Source: Novosphingobium sp. SG751A (GTDB lineage: Bacteria; Pseudomonadota; Alphaproteobacteria; Sphingomonadales; Sphingomonadaceae). Taken from it: a DNA stretch of 39,384 bases. The DNA lies in the NCBI RefSeq assembly GCF_013149295.1, contig NZ_JABGCB010000028.1:1-39384 (forward strand), read 5' to 3'. The notes below the pieces were generated by a model that saw only the letters and a program-made list of their open reading frames with translations, did no database searches and had not been told where the DNA came from. This document shows, piece by piece, positions 17,799 through 25,856 of the stretch; positions within the stretch are counted from its first letter, which is position 1, and each line of letters opens with the position of its first letter. The translations under genes were made by a program, and so were the position numbers.

Positions 17799-19873
17799 CT
17801 GGCGCGGAACGAAAGCTGATAGCTGCGCCCGGCCTCGGGAAAGCCATCGACCAGTTGATAATTGGCATCGAACAGATTGCGCGCCGAAGCGGCAATGCTG
17901 ATCCCTTTGCGCAATTCCACCTCGGCCTTGATCGCGGCGTTCACATAGGCCCCGGTGCGGTAATAGCGGATAGGCGTCGCGCTGGTCACGGTCCAGCGGC
18001 TTGAGGCGATGTCGGCGCTGGGGATCAGGTGAAAGCGCGAGACGGGTGTCCAGTCGGCATAGACGAAGGCCTTGTGGGACGGCACATCGGTGGGCCGGAA
18101 TACGGCATTGCCGGGATCGACCAGATCGCGATGAACCCATGTGTAATTGCCGCCAAGGGCCAGACCGGGCAACACCTGCGCGCTGGCCGAGAGTTCGACG
18201 CCGTAATATTTGCCCCGCGACACGTTGAGCGATTGGGTCATCACCGTCTGAGCGCAATTGCCCGGCGTGGTGCTGGCCGTGCAGGCATAGCCCAGCACGC
18301 TTTCCGAAACGATGGCGTTGGATACCAGCGCGTGGAAAGCGGCGACCTCCAGTTTCACCACGCCAAGGCGCGTCGAACCGCCCACCTCGATCTGGCGCGC
18401 GCGCTCGGGCTTCAGGCCGGGATTGGGGATCGAGGTGCCGAAGCGCTGGCTAAACCTTTCAAAAATTGTGGGGAAACGCGCGCGTGAGGACAGGCTGACA
18501 TGCAGGTGCGTGTCGGCATTCACCGCCCAGTCGAGGCGCCCCTGCCCGCTCCACGCGCTGGTGTTGCGCATCGGGTAATTATACAGAATGCTCGCGCCTG
18601 AAGTGCCCAGCGGCGCGCCATATTCCTCCGCCCGCTTCAGATCGCGCCAGTCATAGCCCCCGCCCAGCGTCAGGGTCAGGCCCGGGGTGAACTGATAGGC
18701 ATGTTCGAGCGCGAGGCTATAGGTGTTCTCAAGGCTGGTCTGCACCGGCTCGGTCGCGCCGCTGGGGAAACTGGTCTGGGCTTCGCGGTGGCGGTCGGAG
18801 CGCATCTGGAAGGCGATGCTGATCCGCTCCTTGGCCGAGGGGCGCAGCGTCAGTTCGCCCGATCCGCCCAGCGCCTCGTCCCAATAGGGGCTGTTGAAGG
18901 CGCGTGCCAGCGTCTGGGTGTTCTCATTGGCATTATCCCATGCGCGCAGCATGTTATAGAAATTGTTGCGATAAAGCCGGGTTTTCACCCTCCCTATCTC
19001 GCCCAGAGCGGTGGTCGAGAGGAAGTAGAGGCTCTCGGTGTTCCACGCAGGCCATGTCCAGAAACGCTGTGAGGAAACCGGGTCGGTGATATGCCGCGGG
19101 GCCAATTTCTGCCCTTCCTGCCGCGTATAGGCGATCACATATTCGTCGGTGGCGTTGGGGGTGAAACCGGCCTTCACATTCACCCGCCAGTCGCCCGATT
19201 GCGACAGATTGCGGCGGCCTGCCGGTTGGTTGGCAGTGCCAGCATAGCCGCCCGCCAGATCCCAGTGATCGGTATAATTGCGGCCAAAGCTGACCTGCGC
19301 ATACCATTTGTCATGCCGCGTGCCGATCAGCGCATTGGCCGAATAGCCCGCATATTCGCCCTGCCGCCCCAGATTGAGGCTCGCCCCAACCTTGGCTTCC
19401 AGTTCCTTGGTCGGCTTGGTGGTAACAAGGTTGATCGCCCCGCCCATCCCGTCAGGCCCGTTGAGCACCGAGACATAGCCCTTGGCGATCTGCACCTCGG
19501 CAATGTCATTGGTCAGAAAGCGGCCGAAATCCAGTCGGTTATCGGCGGGCAAATAGACGCGGATGCCATCGACGCTGAGCGGCACCTGAAACCGGTTGAA
19601 GCCGCGCACAAAGATCAGCCGTTCATTGCGCGTGCCGCCGCTGTTACCCGCCGAAACGCCCGGCGCCATGGCCACCGCATCGTCCAGCGTTACACGGCCG
19701 AATGTCTCGATCGCCTTGGCGCTCAAGCGCTCACCGGAGATTTCCAGGTCCTTGGGCGGCGCGGCCGTCACCACGATCTGGCCCAGGCCAAAGCTGGCGC
19801 CTTGGTCCTCGGCGAGAGCGGGCGTGGCAAGCATGGTGGCCGCCAGAAGCGGGAAGATACGGGCCGGTTGCAT
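17792..19873 (-). CDS. TonB-dependent outer-membrane receptor, metal-chelate/siderophore-like
   Basis: This 693-residue protein has a signal peptide (MQPARIFPLLAATMLATPALA). The plug contains IVVTAAPP, LDDAVAMAPGVSAGNSGG, FVRGFNRFQVPLSVDGIRV and IAKGYVSVLNGPDGMGGAIN. A long barrel ends in LSFRASY. The plug resembles siderophore or metal-complex receptors more than the first receptor in this window. The ATG at 19873 is used because GAGGGA lies 8 bases upstream. It is divergent from a secreted-protein/di-haem-peroxidase pair, with a 94-base gap carrying a perfect inverted repeat. The TonB box and energy-coupling partners are encoded elsewhere. The substrate is unknown; iron or copper complexes are the best guesses. 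Confidence 0.88.
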   Translation of the reverse strand: MQPARIFPLLAATMLATPALAEDQGASFGLGQIVVTAAPPKDLEISGERLSAKAIETFGRVTLDDAVAMAPGVSAGNSGGTRNERLIFVRGFNRFQVPLSVDGIRVYLPADNRLDFGRFLTNDIAEVQIAKGYVSVLNGPDGMGGAINLVTTKPTKELEAKVGASLNLGRQGEYAGYSANALIGTRHDKWYAQVSFGRNYTDHWDLAGGYAGTANQPAGRRNLSQSGDWRVNVKAGFTPNATDEYVIAYTRQEGQKLAPRHITDPVSSQRFWTWPAWNTESLYFLSTTALGEIGRVKTRLYRNNFYNMLRAWDNANENTQTLARAFNSPYWDEALGGSGELTLRPSAKERISIAFQMRSDRHREAQTSFPSGATEPVQTSLENTYSLALEHAYQFTPGLTLTLGGGYDWRDLKRAEEYGAPLGTSGASILYNYPMRNTSAWSGQGRLDWAVNADTHLHVSLSSRARFPTIFERFSQRFGTSIPNPGLKPERARQIEVGGSTRLGVVKLEVAAFHALVSNAIVSESVLGYACTASTTPGNCAQTVMTQSLNVSRGKYYGVELSASAQVLPGLALGGNYTWVHRDLVDPGNAVFRPTDVPSHKAFVYADWTPVSRFHLIPSADIASSRWTVTSATPIRYYRTGAYVNAAIKAEVELRKGISIAASARNLFDANYQLVDGFPEAGRSYQLSFRASY

Positions 19874-19925
19874 GGAAAATTCCCTCATGGATGCCACGAT
19901 TATGGCTTGTGATTCGCGGCATTAG

Positions 19926-19945
19926 CTATATCCATAAAGATATAG
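19926..19945. promoter_or_regulatory. Perfect 7-6-7 inverted repeat in a divergent promoter
   Basis: CTATATC (19926-19932) and GATATAG (19939-19945) are separated by CATAAA. The repeat lies midway between the TonB receptor gene and the secreted-protein gene and is AT-rich against a GC-rich background. It could be an operator for a metal-responsive regulator or overlap the -10 elements. Confidence 0.5.
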
Positions 19946-19967
19946 ATGCAATGCTGGGGGCGCAATC

Positions 19968-20495
19968 ATGGCGAAAAATGGCGTAATCTTGGCTGGGTTT
20001 GGGACGCTGATTCTTGCCTTCTCGGGCGGTCAGGCTTCGGCTCAAATGCCCACCGCGCCCGCTTGCGCCTCGCCGGTCGCGCCAAGCGGCGACTATGCGC
20101 CATGGGCCAATCCGGTGGCGGTGAAGGCGGGCAATGATCTGGCCGGAGCACCCATTTTGCCTGTCGGCACGGCGGGACGCGTGGAGCTGAGTCCGACACC
20201 TCAGGTGAAATATGACGTAAGGCCTGAAAAGCCGGGTGGTTCTGTAAGTTATGGTGGTATCCTCATTTTAAATATTACCAAGTCTGGAATCTATCGTATC
20301 GCGCTGGGATCGGCGGCGTGGCTAGATGTCATCGGCAAGGATGGCGTCCTGCGCTCAACTGCGCATGGTCATGGACCGGATTGCACCGGCGTTCGCAAGG
20401 TTGTGGAGTTCTCGCTGGAACCGGGACGCTATACGATGCAGATCGCAGCCAATGGCGCCAGCGATGTGACGGTGATGGCTCTGCCGAATCCATGA
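19968..20495 (+). CDS. Small secreted protein paired with a di-haem peroxidase
   Basis: This 175-residue protein has a signal peptide (ending near GGQASAQ) and two cysteines in the mature part (PACASP and GPDCTG). It has a beta-rich pattern (GGILILNITKSGIYRIALG, EFSLEPGRYTMQIAANG) and two tryptophans. The fold looks like a single beta-sandwich; no family name is assigned. Its stop overlaps the ATG of the di-haem peroxidase gene by 4 bases (ATGA), so the two are translationally coupled and both exported. A GGGGGCG ribosome site precedes the ATG. Confidence 0.75.
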   Translation: MAKNGVILAGFGTLILAFSGGQASAQMPTAPACASPVAPSGDYAPWANPVAVKAGNDLAGAPILPVGTAGRVELSPTPQVKYDVRPEKPGGSVSYGGILILNITKSGIYRIALGSAAWLDVIGKDGVLRSTAHGHGPDCTGVRKVVEFSLEPGRYTMQIAANGASDVTVMALPNP

Positions 20496-21412
20496 GATCA
20501 ATTATTGCGATTATGGCAATAATGGCCTTGACCGCCGCGCCCCAAGTGCTGGCGCAAAGCGGCCACGATGCTCGGATCGCGCTGGGGCGGCGGTTGTTTT
20601 ACGATGCCGACCTCTCGCGCGATGGCACGATGTCCTGCGCCACATGCCATGAACAGCGCCACGGCTTTGGCGATGGCAACCGGGCGCATCCCGGCGTGAC
20701 GGACGAGCCGGGACGGCGCAATGTGCCCGGTCTGGCCAATGTTGGGGGCTTCTCGCGTCTGACATGGGCCGATCCGCGCCAGACCACATTGGAAAAGCAG
20801 GCCGCTGTTCCGGTGTTCGGCACGCATCCGGTGGAAATGGGCATGGCCGGAATGCAGGCGGAAATCCCCAAGCGGCTGGGGGCCGATCCATGCTATCGTC
20901 AGATGTTTGCCGCCGCTTTTCCCGGGCGCGATCAGACGGTGAATTTCGCCAAGGTTGCGCGCGCGCTGGCCAGTTTCGAGCGCAGCCTTACTTCGCGCGA
21001 TGCGCCCTTCGACCGTCGCACCCTTTCGCCCGAGGCCAGCGCCGGTTGGGCTGCCTTTCGCCAATCCTGCGCCTCATGCCATAAGGGCGCTGATTTTACC
21101 GATATGGCCTATCACCGGCTGGGTCCGCCCACCCAGAACACGCCCGATCAGGGGCTGTATGAAGTGACCGGCAAACAGGCCGACAGAGGGCGCATCCGTA
21201 CCCCCTCCCTGCGCAATGTGGCGGTAACCGACCCGTATTGGCACGATGGCTCGGCGCCTACGCTCCATGACGCGATCATGCGCCACGGCTTGCCCCTTCC
21301 CGCTGGCCGGGAAAGCGCGATCATTGTGTTTTTGAATATGTTGACCGACGATAAGTTTCTGACCAACCCGGCTTTTTCTCTACCTCAGACTGCATGTGAC
21401 AAGAATTTGTGA
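20492..21412 (+). CDS. MauG/cytochrome c peroxidase-family di-haem protein
   Basis: This 306-residue periplasmic protein has a signal peptide (MRSIIAIMAIMALTAAPQVL-AQ) and two c-type haem sites, C49-A-T-C52-H53 and C193-A-S-C196-H197. The flanking sequences are typical of the MauG/CcpA group (ALGRRLFYDADLSRDGTMSC, RIRTPSLRNVAVTDPYWHDG). Family members either reduce hydrogen peroxide or oxidise residues of a partner protein. Coupling to a small secreted protein upstream makes the second role worth considering. Confidence 0.9.
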   Translation: MRSIIAIMAIMALTAAPQVLAQSGHDARIALGRRLFYDADLSRDGTMSCATCHEQRHGFGDGNRAHPGVTDEPGRRNVPGLANVGGFSRLTWADPRQTTLEKQAAVPVFGTHPVEMGMAGMQAEIPKRLGADPCYRQMFAAAFPGRDQTVNFAKVARALASFERSLTSRDAPFDRRTLSPEASAGWAAFRQSCASCHKGADFTDMAYHRLGPPTQNTPDQGLYEVTGKQADRGRIRTPSLRNVAVTDPYWHDGSAPTLHDAIMRHGLPLPAGRESAIIVFLNMLTDDKFLTNPAFSLPQTACDKNL

Positions 21413-21540
21413 AACAGATGTGATTAGTCTCCCTTTCCGGTGATCTTAGCAACAAACCCGGATTGTGCTCTGTCCCACTTTTAACAGGCCGCGATTATTC
21501 AGGGACGGTTCCGTTCTCTGCCTCAATCGTGGATTCGCCT

Positions 21541-21936
21541 ATGTCACTGGAACCGCTCGGAGTTGATCTGGTCAGTAAAACTGCCGCTTTGCTTGCCGAG
21601 GCAACCTTTATTCTTGTCTTTGATCCGCAAAGCGGGCGCGCGGATGCGGCGAATGATGAGGCGTTAACCGCTTTGGGCGGGCTCGAACTGGGGCATCTGG
21701 AATTTTCGACCATCTTTGCCGATGGCGATCAGGCTTGGGCGCGGCATCACCATGGCGCAAGACCGACTGGTGGCCGCCACCGAGGCCGGCCTGCGCGGTG
21801 CGCCCAGCCTTTGCGTTACGGCGGGCGATTTCCGCTTTGGCATTCCCGCCCGGATCATAGAGGCCACGATCCCTGCCCGCCCCGTCCTGCCCAGCCCGGT
21901 CGAGGACGGATTATGGCTGGCGCGGGTGGAATATGA
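21541..21936 (+). pseudogene. PAS-like N-terminal remnant running out of frame into CheW gene
   Basis: The first about 65 residues (MSLEPLGVDLVSKTAALL, EATFILVFDPQSGRADAANDE, LGHLEFSTIF) look like the start of a PAS domain of a soluble chemoreceptor. After about 21730 the same frame becomes Arg/His/Pro-rich (RHHHGARPTGGRHRGRPARC) because the real coding frame is now that of the CheW protein, one base over. Either a deletion has joined a receptor gene to a cheW gene, or one gene has suffered a frameshift. The first about 190 bases are the meaningful part. Confidence 0.5.
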
Positions 21937-22684
21937 CGGCGCGCGCATTCCGGTGGTCGATACGCTGGCTTTGCTGGGGTTGGGATGTTTTGCTCCGGCG
22001 CGTGAGATGGCCTGCGTGCTGTTGCGGATGGGAGACGGGCGACGGGTGGCGCTGCGTATAGACGCGGTGCTGGACATGATCCGTATTGCGCCGGGAGAGG
22101 TCGCGCGGATGCAGGGCTTTCAATTCGGTCAGGACGGGTTGATCGGCGCGATGCTCCCCTCGTCCGAACCGGTGCTGCTGCTTGATACAGACGTTCTGGC
22201 GGCCCATCCCGAATTACAGCGCCTCGCCGGGCTGGAGGAAAGAGCGCAGGGTTTTGGGCAGAAGGATCACCTTTTGCCCAATGCCGACCGCAAGAGCCAT
22301 GGCGGAGGTGAGCCTCATCTGATCTTCATGCTGGGCGATGGATATCACGCCGTCCCCCTGCGCCAGGTTACCGAGATCATGAGTCATGAGGCATGTTCTC
22401 TAATCGGGCTTGAACGCTGTTTCGGCCCCTATCAGGCGATCCCTGTGCTGGATCTGGCGGCTCACCTGCGACTTGCGCCCTGCACAGTCCCCGCCTTTCT
22501 TCTGCTGGTCAGCGATGGTGTACGGACGGTAGGGTTTCCTCTGCAAGGCCTTTGCGCGGTGGAGCGGTTGACGGCAAAACCGGTGGGAAAGACAGGCAGC
22601 GCAATGGGCTCTGTCGTGCTGACCAACGAGGGGCGCACCTGCTCCGTCCTTGATCTTGCTGGACTAATTCCTTCCGACATTTAG
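21752..22684 (+). CDS. CheW-like protein with two CheW-type domains
   Basis: This 310-residue protein has two repeats of the CheW pattern. The first is SLCVTAGDFRFGIPARIIEA ... ARIPVVDTLALLGL ... VLLRMGDGRRVALRIDAVLDM. The second is IFMLGDGYHAVPLRQVTEIM ... YQAIPVLDLAAHLRL ... FLLLVSDGVRTVGFPLQGL. CheW domains dock chemoreceptors to the CheA kinase. No CheA, CheY or intact receptor gene is nearby, so this is an orphan or partly lost chemotaxis locus. In-frame alternatives upstream (TTG 21716, ATG 21722) exist. The coding frame may originally have continued from the PAS-like segment upstream. No strong ribosome site precedes 21752. Confidence 0.75.
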   Translation: MAQDRLVAATEAGLRGAPSLCVTAGDFRFGIPARIIEATIPARPVLPSPVEDGLWLARVEYDGARIPVVDTLALLGLGCFAPAREMACVLLRMGDGRRVALRIDAVLDMIRIAPGEVARMQGFQFGQDGLIGAMLPSSEPVLLLDTDVLAAHPELQRLAGLEERAQGFGQKDHLLPNADRKSHGGGEPHLIFMLGDGYHAVPLRQVTEIMSHEACSLIGLERCFGPYQAIPVLDLAAHLRLAPCTVPAFLLLVSDGVRTVGFPLQGLCAVERLTAKPVGKTGSAMGSVVLTNEGRTCSVLDLAGLIPSDI

Positions 22685-22722
22685 CCCTGTTGCCCCGTGA
22701 CATTGTGTGCAAAAGGGATGGC

Positions 22723-23370
22723 ATGAGCGATCCGTCCCCCCCGCCCCGTACCGGCGCGAAGAAGCGCGCACTCGGATCTGCGCCCAAATATGCGCCCAAA
22801 ACGGCAGGCGCATCGGCCAAGGGCCTGGCCCGGCGTGAGGAAATCCTCAACGGCCTGATGGAGCGATTGAGCGGGCAGGAATTGCGCAACCCCTCGCTGC
22901 GCGAGATCGGGCGGGCGCTGGGGATCGAACCTGCCCATATTCTCTATTACTTTTCCAGCCGCGAGGAATTGCTGCAACAGGTCATCATGCGATGGGACGA
23001 AGGCGCGCGCTGCGCCGCGCCCGCTGCCGCCAACCCGCTGGATAATTTTGTCCAGCAGGTGCGCCGCAACATCGCCATGCCGGGCATCCTGCATCTCTAT
23101 TTCACCTTTGCCGCCGAAGCAGTCGATCCGGCCCACCCGGCCCATTCTTTCTTTCAACAGCGCTTTGTTACGGTGTCGGCCTCGCTGGCCAACCATATCC
23201 GTGCGCAACAGGCCGCAGGCGTCCTTTCCGCCGCGATGGACCCGGACAGCAAGGCGCGTCAGTTGATTGCCCTGTCCGATGGCCTGCAATTGCAATCGCT
23301 GGTCGATCCCACGGTGGACGCCTATAGCGAAATGATGGATGCGATTGCCGCCATGCGGCAGGCGCGGTGA
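22723..23370 (+). CDS. TetR-family transcriptional regulator
   Basis: This 215-residue protein has a charged, proline-rich N-terminal tail. A helix-turn-helix follows (RREEILNGLMERLSGQELRN, LREIGRALGIEPAHILYYFS, SREELLQQVI), then an all-helical ligand domain. AGGGATGGC immediately before the ATG at 22723 supports this start over the TTG at 22690. It lies 10 bases before the pentapeptide-repeat gene, so the two are probably co-transcribed. The ligand is unknown. Confidence 0.88.
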   Translation: MSDPSPPPRTGAKKRALGSAPKYAPKTAGASAKGLARREEILNGLMERLSGQELRNPSLREIGRALGIEPAHILYYFSSREELLQQVIMRWDEGARCAAPAAANPLDNFVQQVRRNIAMPGILHLYFTFAAEAVDPAHPAHSFFQQRFVTVSASLANHIRAQQAAGVLSAAMDPDSKARQLIALSDGLQLQSLVDPTVDAYSEMMDAIAAMRQAR

Positions 23371-23379
23371 AGAGGATAC

Positions 23380-24060
23380 ATGCAGGAAATAATAGAAAAT
23401 CGCACGCTGGGCCGCGACGATGTTGCCGCTTTGGCGCAGGCGCACAAGGACGGCGTCCATCTGATCGAATGCGATCTGGATGAGGCGGAGCTGGGGGAAC
23501 TGGATCTGGCCGGGTGGCGGTTCGAGCGTTGCACGCTGCGCCGCGCCGAATTGGCCAAGGCTCGGCTGGAACGCACGCAATGGCAATCCTGCCGCGCGCC
23601 CATGGCCAGTTTCTTCAACGCCGATCTGACCGATGCGGTGTTCCGCTCCTGCGATCTGAACAACGCTAATCTGCGCCATGCACGGATGACCAGTCTGCGT
23701 TTTATCGGAGGTAAACTGACCGGGGCGGATTTGGGCGATGCGCGGATTATTGACGCGCATTTCGAGGAAACCCTGATGGCTGGGGCCAAACTGGCCGGGC
23801 TGGATTTCCGCAAGCAGCGTTTTGCGCGGGTGGATTTTTCGCAGGCCGACCTGCGCAAATGCGATTTCCGCGATGTAAGCTTCGAGGATTGCAGCCTGCG
23901 CGATGCCAATCTTGTCGGCGCGCGTTTTTACAAGGCCGATCTGCGCGGGGCCGATCTTGGCGGATTGCGGCTCACCGATGCTGCGCTGTTTCGCGGAGCG
24001 ACGATTTCGCGGGCTCAGGCGGCGCAATTGCTGGCCGAGCTGGGGCTGAAGCTGGGCTGA
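23380..24060 (+). CDS. Pentapeptide-repeat protein
   Basis: This 226-residue protein is built of repeated A(D/N)LxX units (for example LTGADLGDARIIDAHFEE, ADLRKCDFRDVSFEDCSLRD, ANLVGARFYKADLRGADLGG). These form a right-handed quadrilateral beta-helix. Some members mimic DNA and protect gyrase, but most have unknown roles. A GAGGA ribosome site is present, and the stop overlaps the next start (TGATG). No signal peptide or membrane segment is seen. Confidence 0.9.
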   Translation: MQEIIENRTLGRDDVAALAQAHKDGVHLIECDLDEAELGELDLAGWRFERCTLRRAELAKARLERTQWQSCRAPMASFFNADLTDAVFRSCDLNNANLRHARMTSLRFIGGKLTGADLGDARIIDAHFEETLMAGAKLAGLDFRKQRFARVDFSQADLRKCDFRDVSFEDCSLRDANLVGARFYKADLRGADLGGLRLTDAALFRGATISRAQAAQLLAELGLKLG

Positions 24061-24542
24061 TGCCCGCCACCTATCGTCTTGATGCGGATGCGGGCCGGAT
24101 TGCAGCGGCGCTGGGTGCGGATCCGGCAGGCGATGTCTGGATGGGCGGGCCGGTTGCGCCGGGCGGCTATGCCCCGGTGGCGATCCGCGACAAGGAGCGC
24201 GGGCGGATACTGGTGCCGCGCCTGTGGGGCGTCCCGCCTCCGCCGCGCGGCGAACATATCGTCACCCATGTCCGCAATCTGGACAGCCCTTTCTGGATCG
24301 GCACTCTGCGCCATACCCAGTTTCGCTGTCTTGTGCCGATGACGGCGTTTCACGCAAAGGGTGGCTGGATGGAGGATCGCGCCAGACCGGTTCTGGCGGC
24401 TGCCGGCATCTGGCGCGATTCCGAAATTCCCAGCTTTGCGATACTGACGGTGGAGACCATGCCGGTGATCCTGAAACCTCAGGATTTCGGGACTTGGCTT
24501 CATGCCGATTTCAAACTGGCCCGAAGGCTGGTCGAGGGTTAG
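24060..24542 (+). CDS. Degenerate SRAP/HMCES-like protein (catalytic residues missing)
   Basis: The 160-residue sequence follows the SRAP fold order: RILVPRLWGVPPPPRGEHIV (the WGL-P region), HVRNLDSPFWI, FRCLVPMTAFHAK (normally RCLVPADGFYEW), VLAAAGIWRD, SFAILTVETMPVIL. SRAP proteins crosslink to abasic sites through an N-terminal Cys2. Here the protein starts M-P-A-T with no cysteine, the F-Y-E glutamate is absent, and the segment carrying the I-H-D-R-M-P histidine is shortened so that T-M-P-V-I-L directly follows V-E. It is likely a non-enzymatic paralogue or a decaying gene. It overlaps the pentapeptide-repeat gene and, at its end, the convergent narK gene. Confidence 0.7.
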   Translation: MPATYRLDADAGRIAAALGADPAGDVWMGGPVAPGGYAPVAIRDKERGRILVPRLWGVPPPPRGEHIVTHVRNLDSPFWIGTLRHTQFRCLVPMTAFHAKGGWMEDRARPVLAAAGIWRDSEIPSFAILTVETMPVILKPQDFGTWLHADFKLARRLVEG

Positions 24543-25762
24543 ATCCGAACGCCGCTGATCGCCGCGCCCCAGGTCGTGCGCCAGCGCTTCTTCACACTGG
24601 TCAGACCCGCCAGAGCCAGCACCGCCAGAGCGGCAAAGATCAGGAAGCCGCTGCTCATCGAACCGGTCCACTGCTTGGCAAGACCGAGCGAAGAGGCGAG
24701 GTAGAAACCGCCCACGCCGCCGCCAAATCCGACAAGCCCGGTCATCACGCCGATTTCATGGCGGAAACGCTGCGGCACCAATTGGAACACCGCACCATTG
24801 CCCACGCCCAGCGTGGCCATGGTCAGGAAGAACAGCGGGAACATGACGGCAAAGCTGGCCGGAGCCTGCGAGATTACCACCAGCAGCACGGCGGCCAGAG
24901 CATAGACGCCCGAGAGCGTCTTGATGCCGCCGATACGGTCAGCCAGAGCGCCGCCCATTGGGCGCACCAGCGAACCGGCAAACACGCAGGCCGCCGTGGC
25001 ATAGCCTGCCTGAACCGGGGTAAAGCCCAGTTCGCCGGTGTACCAGCTGGGCAGCGAGCCCGACAGGCCGACAAAGCCGCCGAAGGTTACACCATAGAAC
25101 AGGATGAACCACCATGCATCGCCATCGGCCAGCATCTTGAAGTAGCCCTTCACATAGTCGCCGGTCGACTTGGCAGGGGGCTGATGCGGGCTGTCCTTAA
25201 CAAAGACCAGATAGGCGACGAACACGATGGCAACAGGAATGGCCGCCAGACCCAGCACATTTTCCCAGCCAAACGCCTTGGCCAGCAGCGGCGCGAAGAT
25301 CGCGGCGAGCACCGTGCCCGAATTGCCCATGCCGGCAATGCCCATCGCCTTGCCCTGATGCTGGGGCGGATACCAGCGGCTGGCCAGCGGCAGCGCCACG
25401 GCAAAGCTGGCCCCGGCAAAGCCAAGGATGATGCCCACCGCGATCAGGCCATTCATCGAGGCGACCCCGAAATGCCACGCCGCGATCAGGCCCAGAATGA
25501 CGATGATCTGACCGATCGTGCCGGTCACCTTCTGACCGATGCGATCGACCAGAAAGCCGTTGACCAGACGAAGCACCGCGCCCGCCAGCGTGGGCACGGC
25601 GACGATAAAGCCCTTTTGCGCAGGGGAAAGCGCCAGCGCCTTGGAAAAGATCGGCGCCAGCGGGCCAAGCAGGTTCCAGACCATGAAGGCCACGTCGAAA
25701 TAGAGAAAGGCCATTATCAGCGTGGGCCGATGGCCCGATTGCCAGAAGGATTTGTCAGTCAT
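24539..25762 (-). CDS. NarK/NrtP-type nitrate/nitrite transporter
   Basis: This 407-residue MFS protein has 12 hydrophobic segments. The nitrate signatures of the NNP family are visible: GIAGMGNSGTVLAAIFAP in helix 5 and TLGVGNGAVFQLVPQRF in helix 11. The substrate-binding arginines are placed as usual (VLRLVNGFLVDRIG and LVRPMGGALADRIGG). It imports nitrate, and perhaps exports nitrite, across the inner membrane. It is divergent from the PP2C-kinase gene and convergent with the SRAP-like gene, with stops overlapping by 4 bases. No ANTAR-type leader was found in its short 94-base upstream gap. Confidence 0.93.
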   Translation of the reverse strand: MTDKSFWQSGHRPTLIMAFLYFDVAFMVWNLLGPLAPIFSKALALSPAQKGFIVAVPTLAGAVLRLVNGFLVDRIGQKVTGTIGQIIVILGLIAAWHFGVASMNGLIAVGIILGFAGASFAVALPLASRWYPPQHQGKAMGIAGMGNSGTVLAAIFAPLLAKAFGWENVLGLAAIPVAIVFVAYLVFVKDSPHQPPAKSTGDYVKGYFKMLADGDAWWFILFYGVTFGGFVGLSGSLPSWYTGELGFTPVQAGYATAACVFAGSLVRPMGGALADRIGGIKTLSGVYALAAVLLVVISQAPASFAVMFPLFFLTMATLGVGNGAVFQLVPQRFRHEIGVMTGLVGFGGGVGGFYLASSLGLAKQWTGSMSSGFLIFAALAVLALAGLTSVKKRWRTTWGAAISGVRI

Positions 25763-25809
25763 CGCAAAGGGTCTCCACGGTGAAAGGATTTAAGGGCTTG
25801 ACGGGCGCC

Positions 25810-25825
25810 TTGGCCAGCCTGCCAA
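25810..25825. promoter_or_regulatory. TTGGC-N6-GCCAA dyad between narK and the PP2C-kinase gene
   Basis: A perfect 5-bp inverted repeat (TTGGC 25810-25814, GCCAA 25821-25825) sits in the 94-base divergent gap. It could be an operator shared by both genes; it is short enough to occur by chance. Confidence 0.3.
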
Positions 25826-25856
25826 TCGCGTGTGTACGTGAGAGGGATGGCGGGAC

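Noticed and set aside
24224..25783. 519-codon plus-strand frame across narK
   Set aside because: Antisense of NarK, rich in His/Arg/Gln, without domains.
25763..25856. ANTAR leader for narK
   Set aside because: On the minus strand TTGGC-AGGCTG-GCCAA has a hexaloop beginning with A, but position 4 is C. There is no second hairpin and no terminator.
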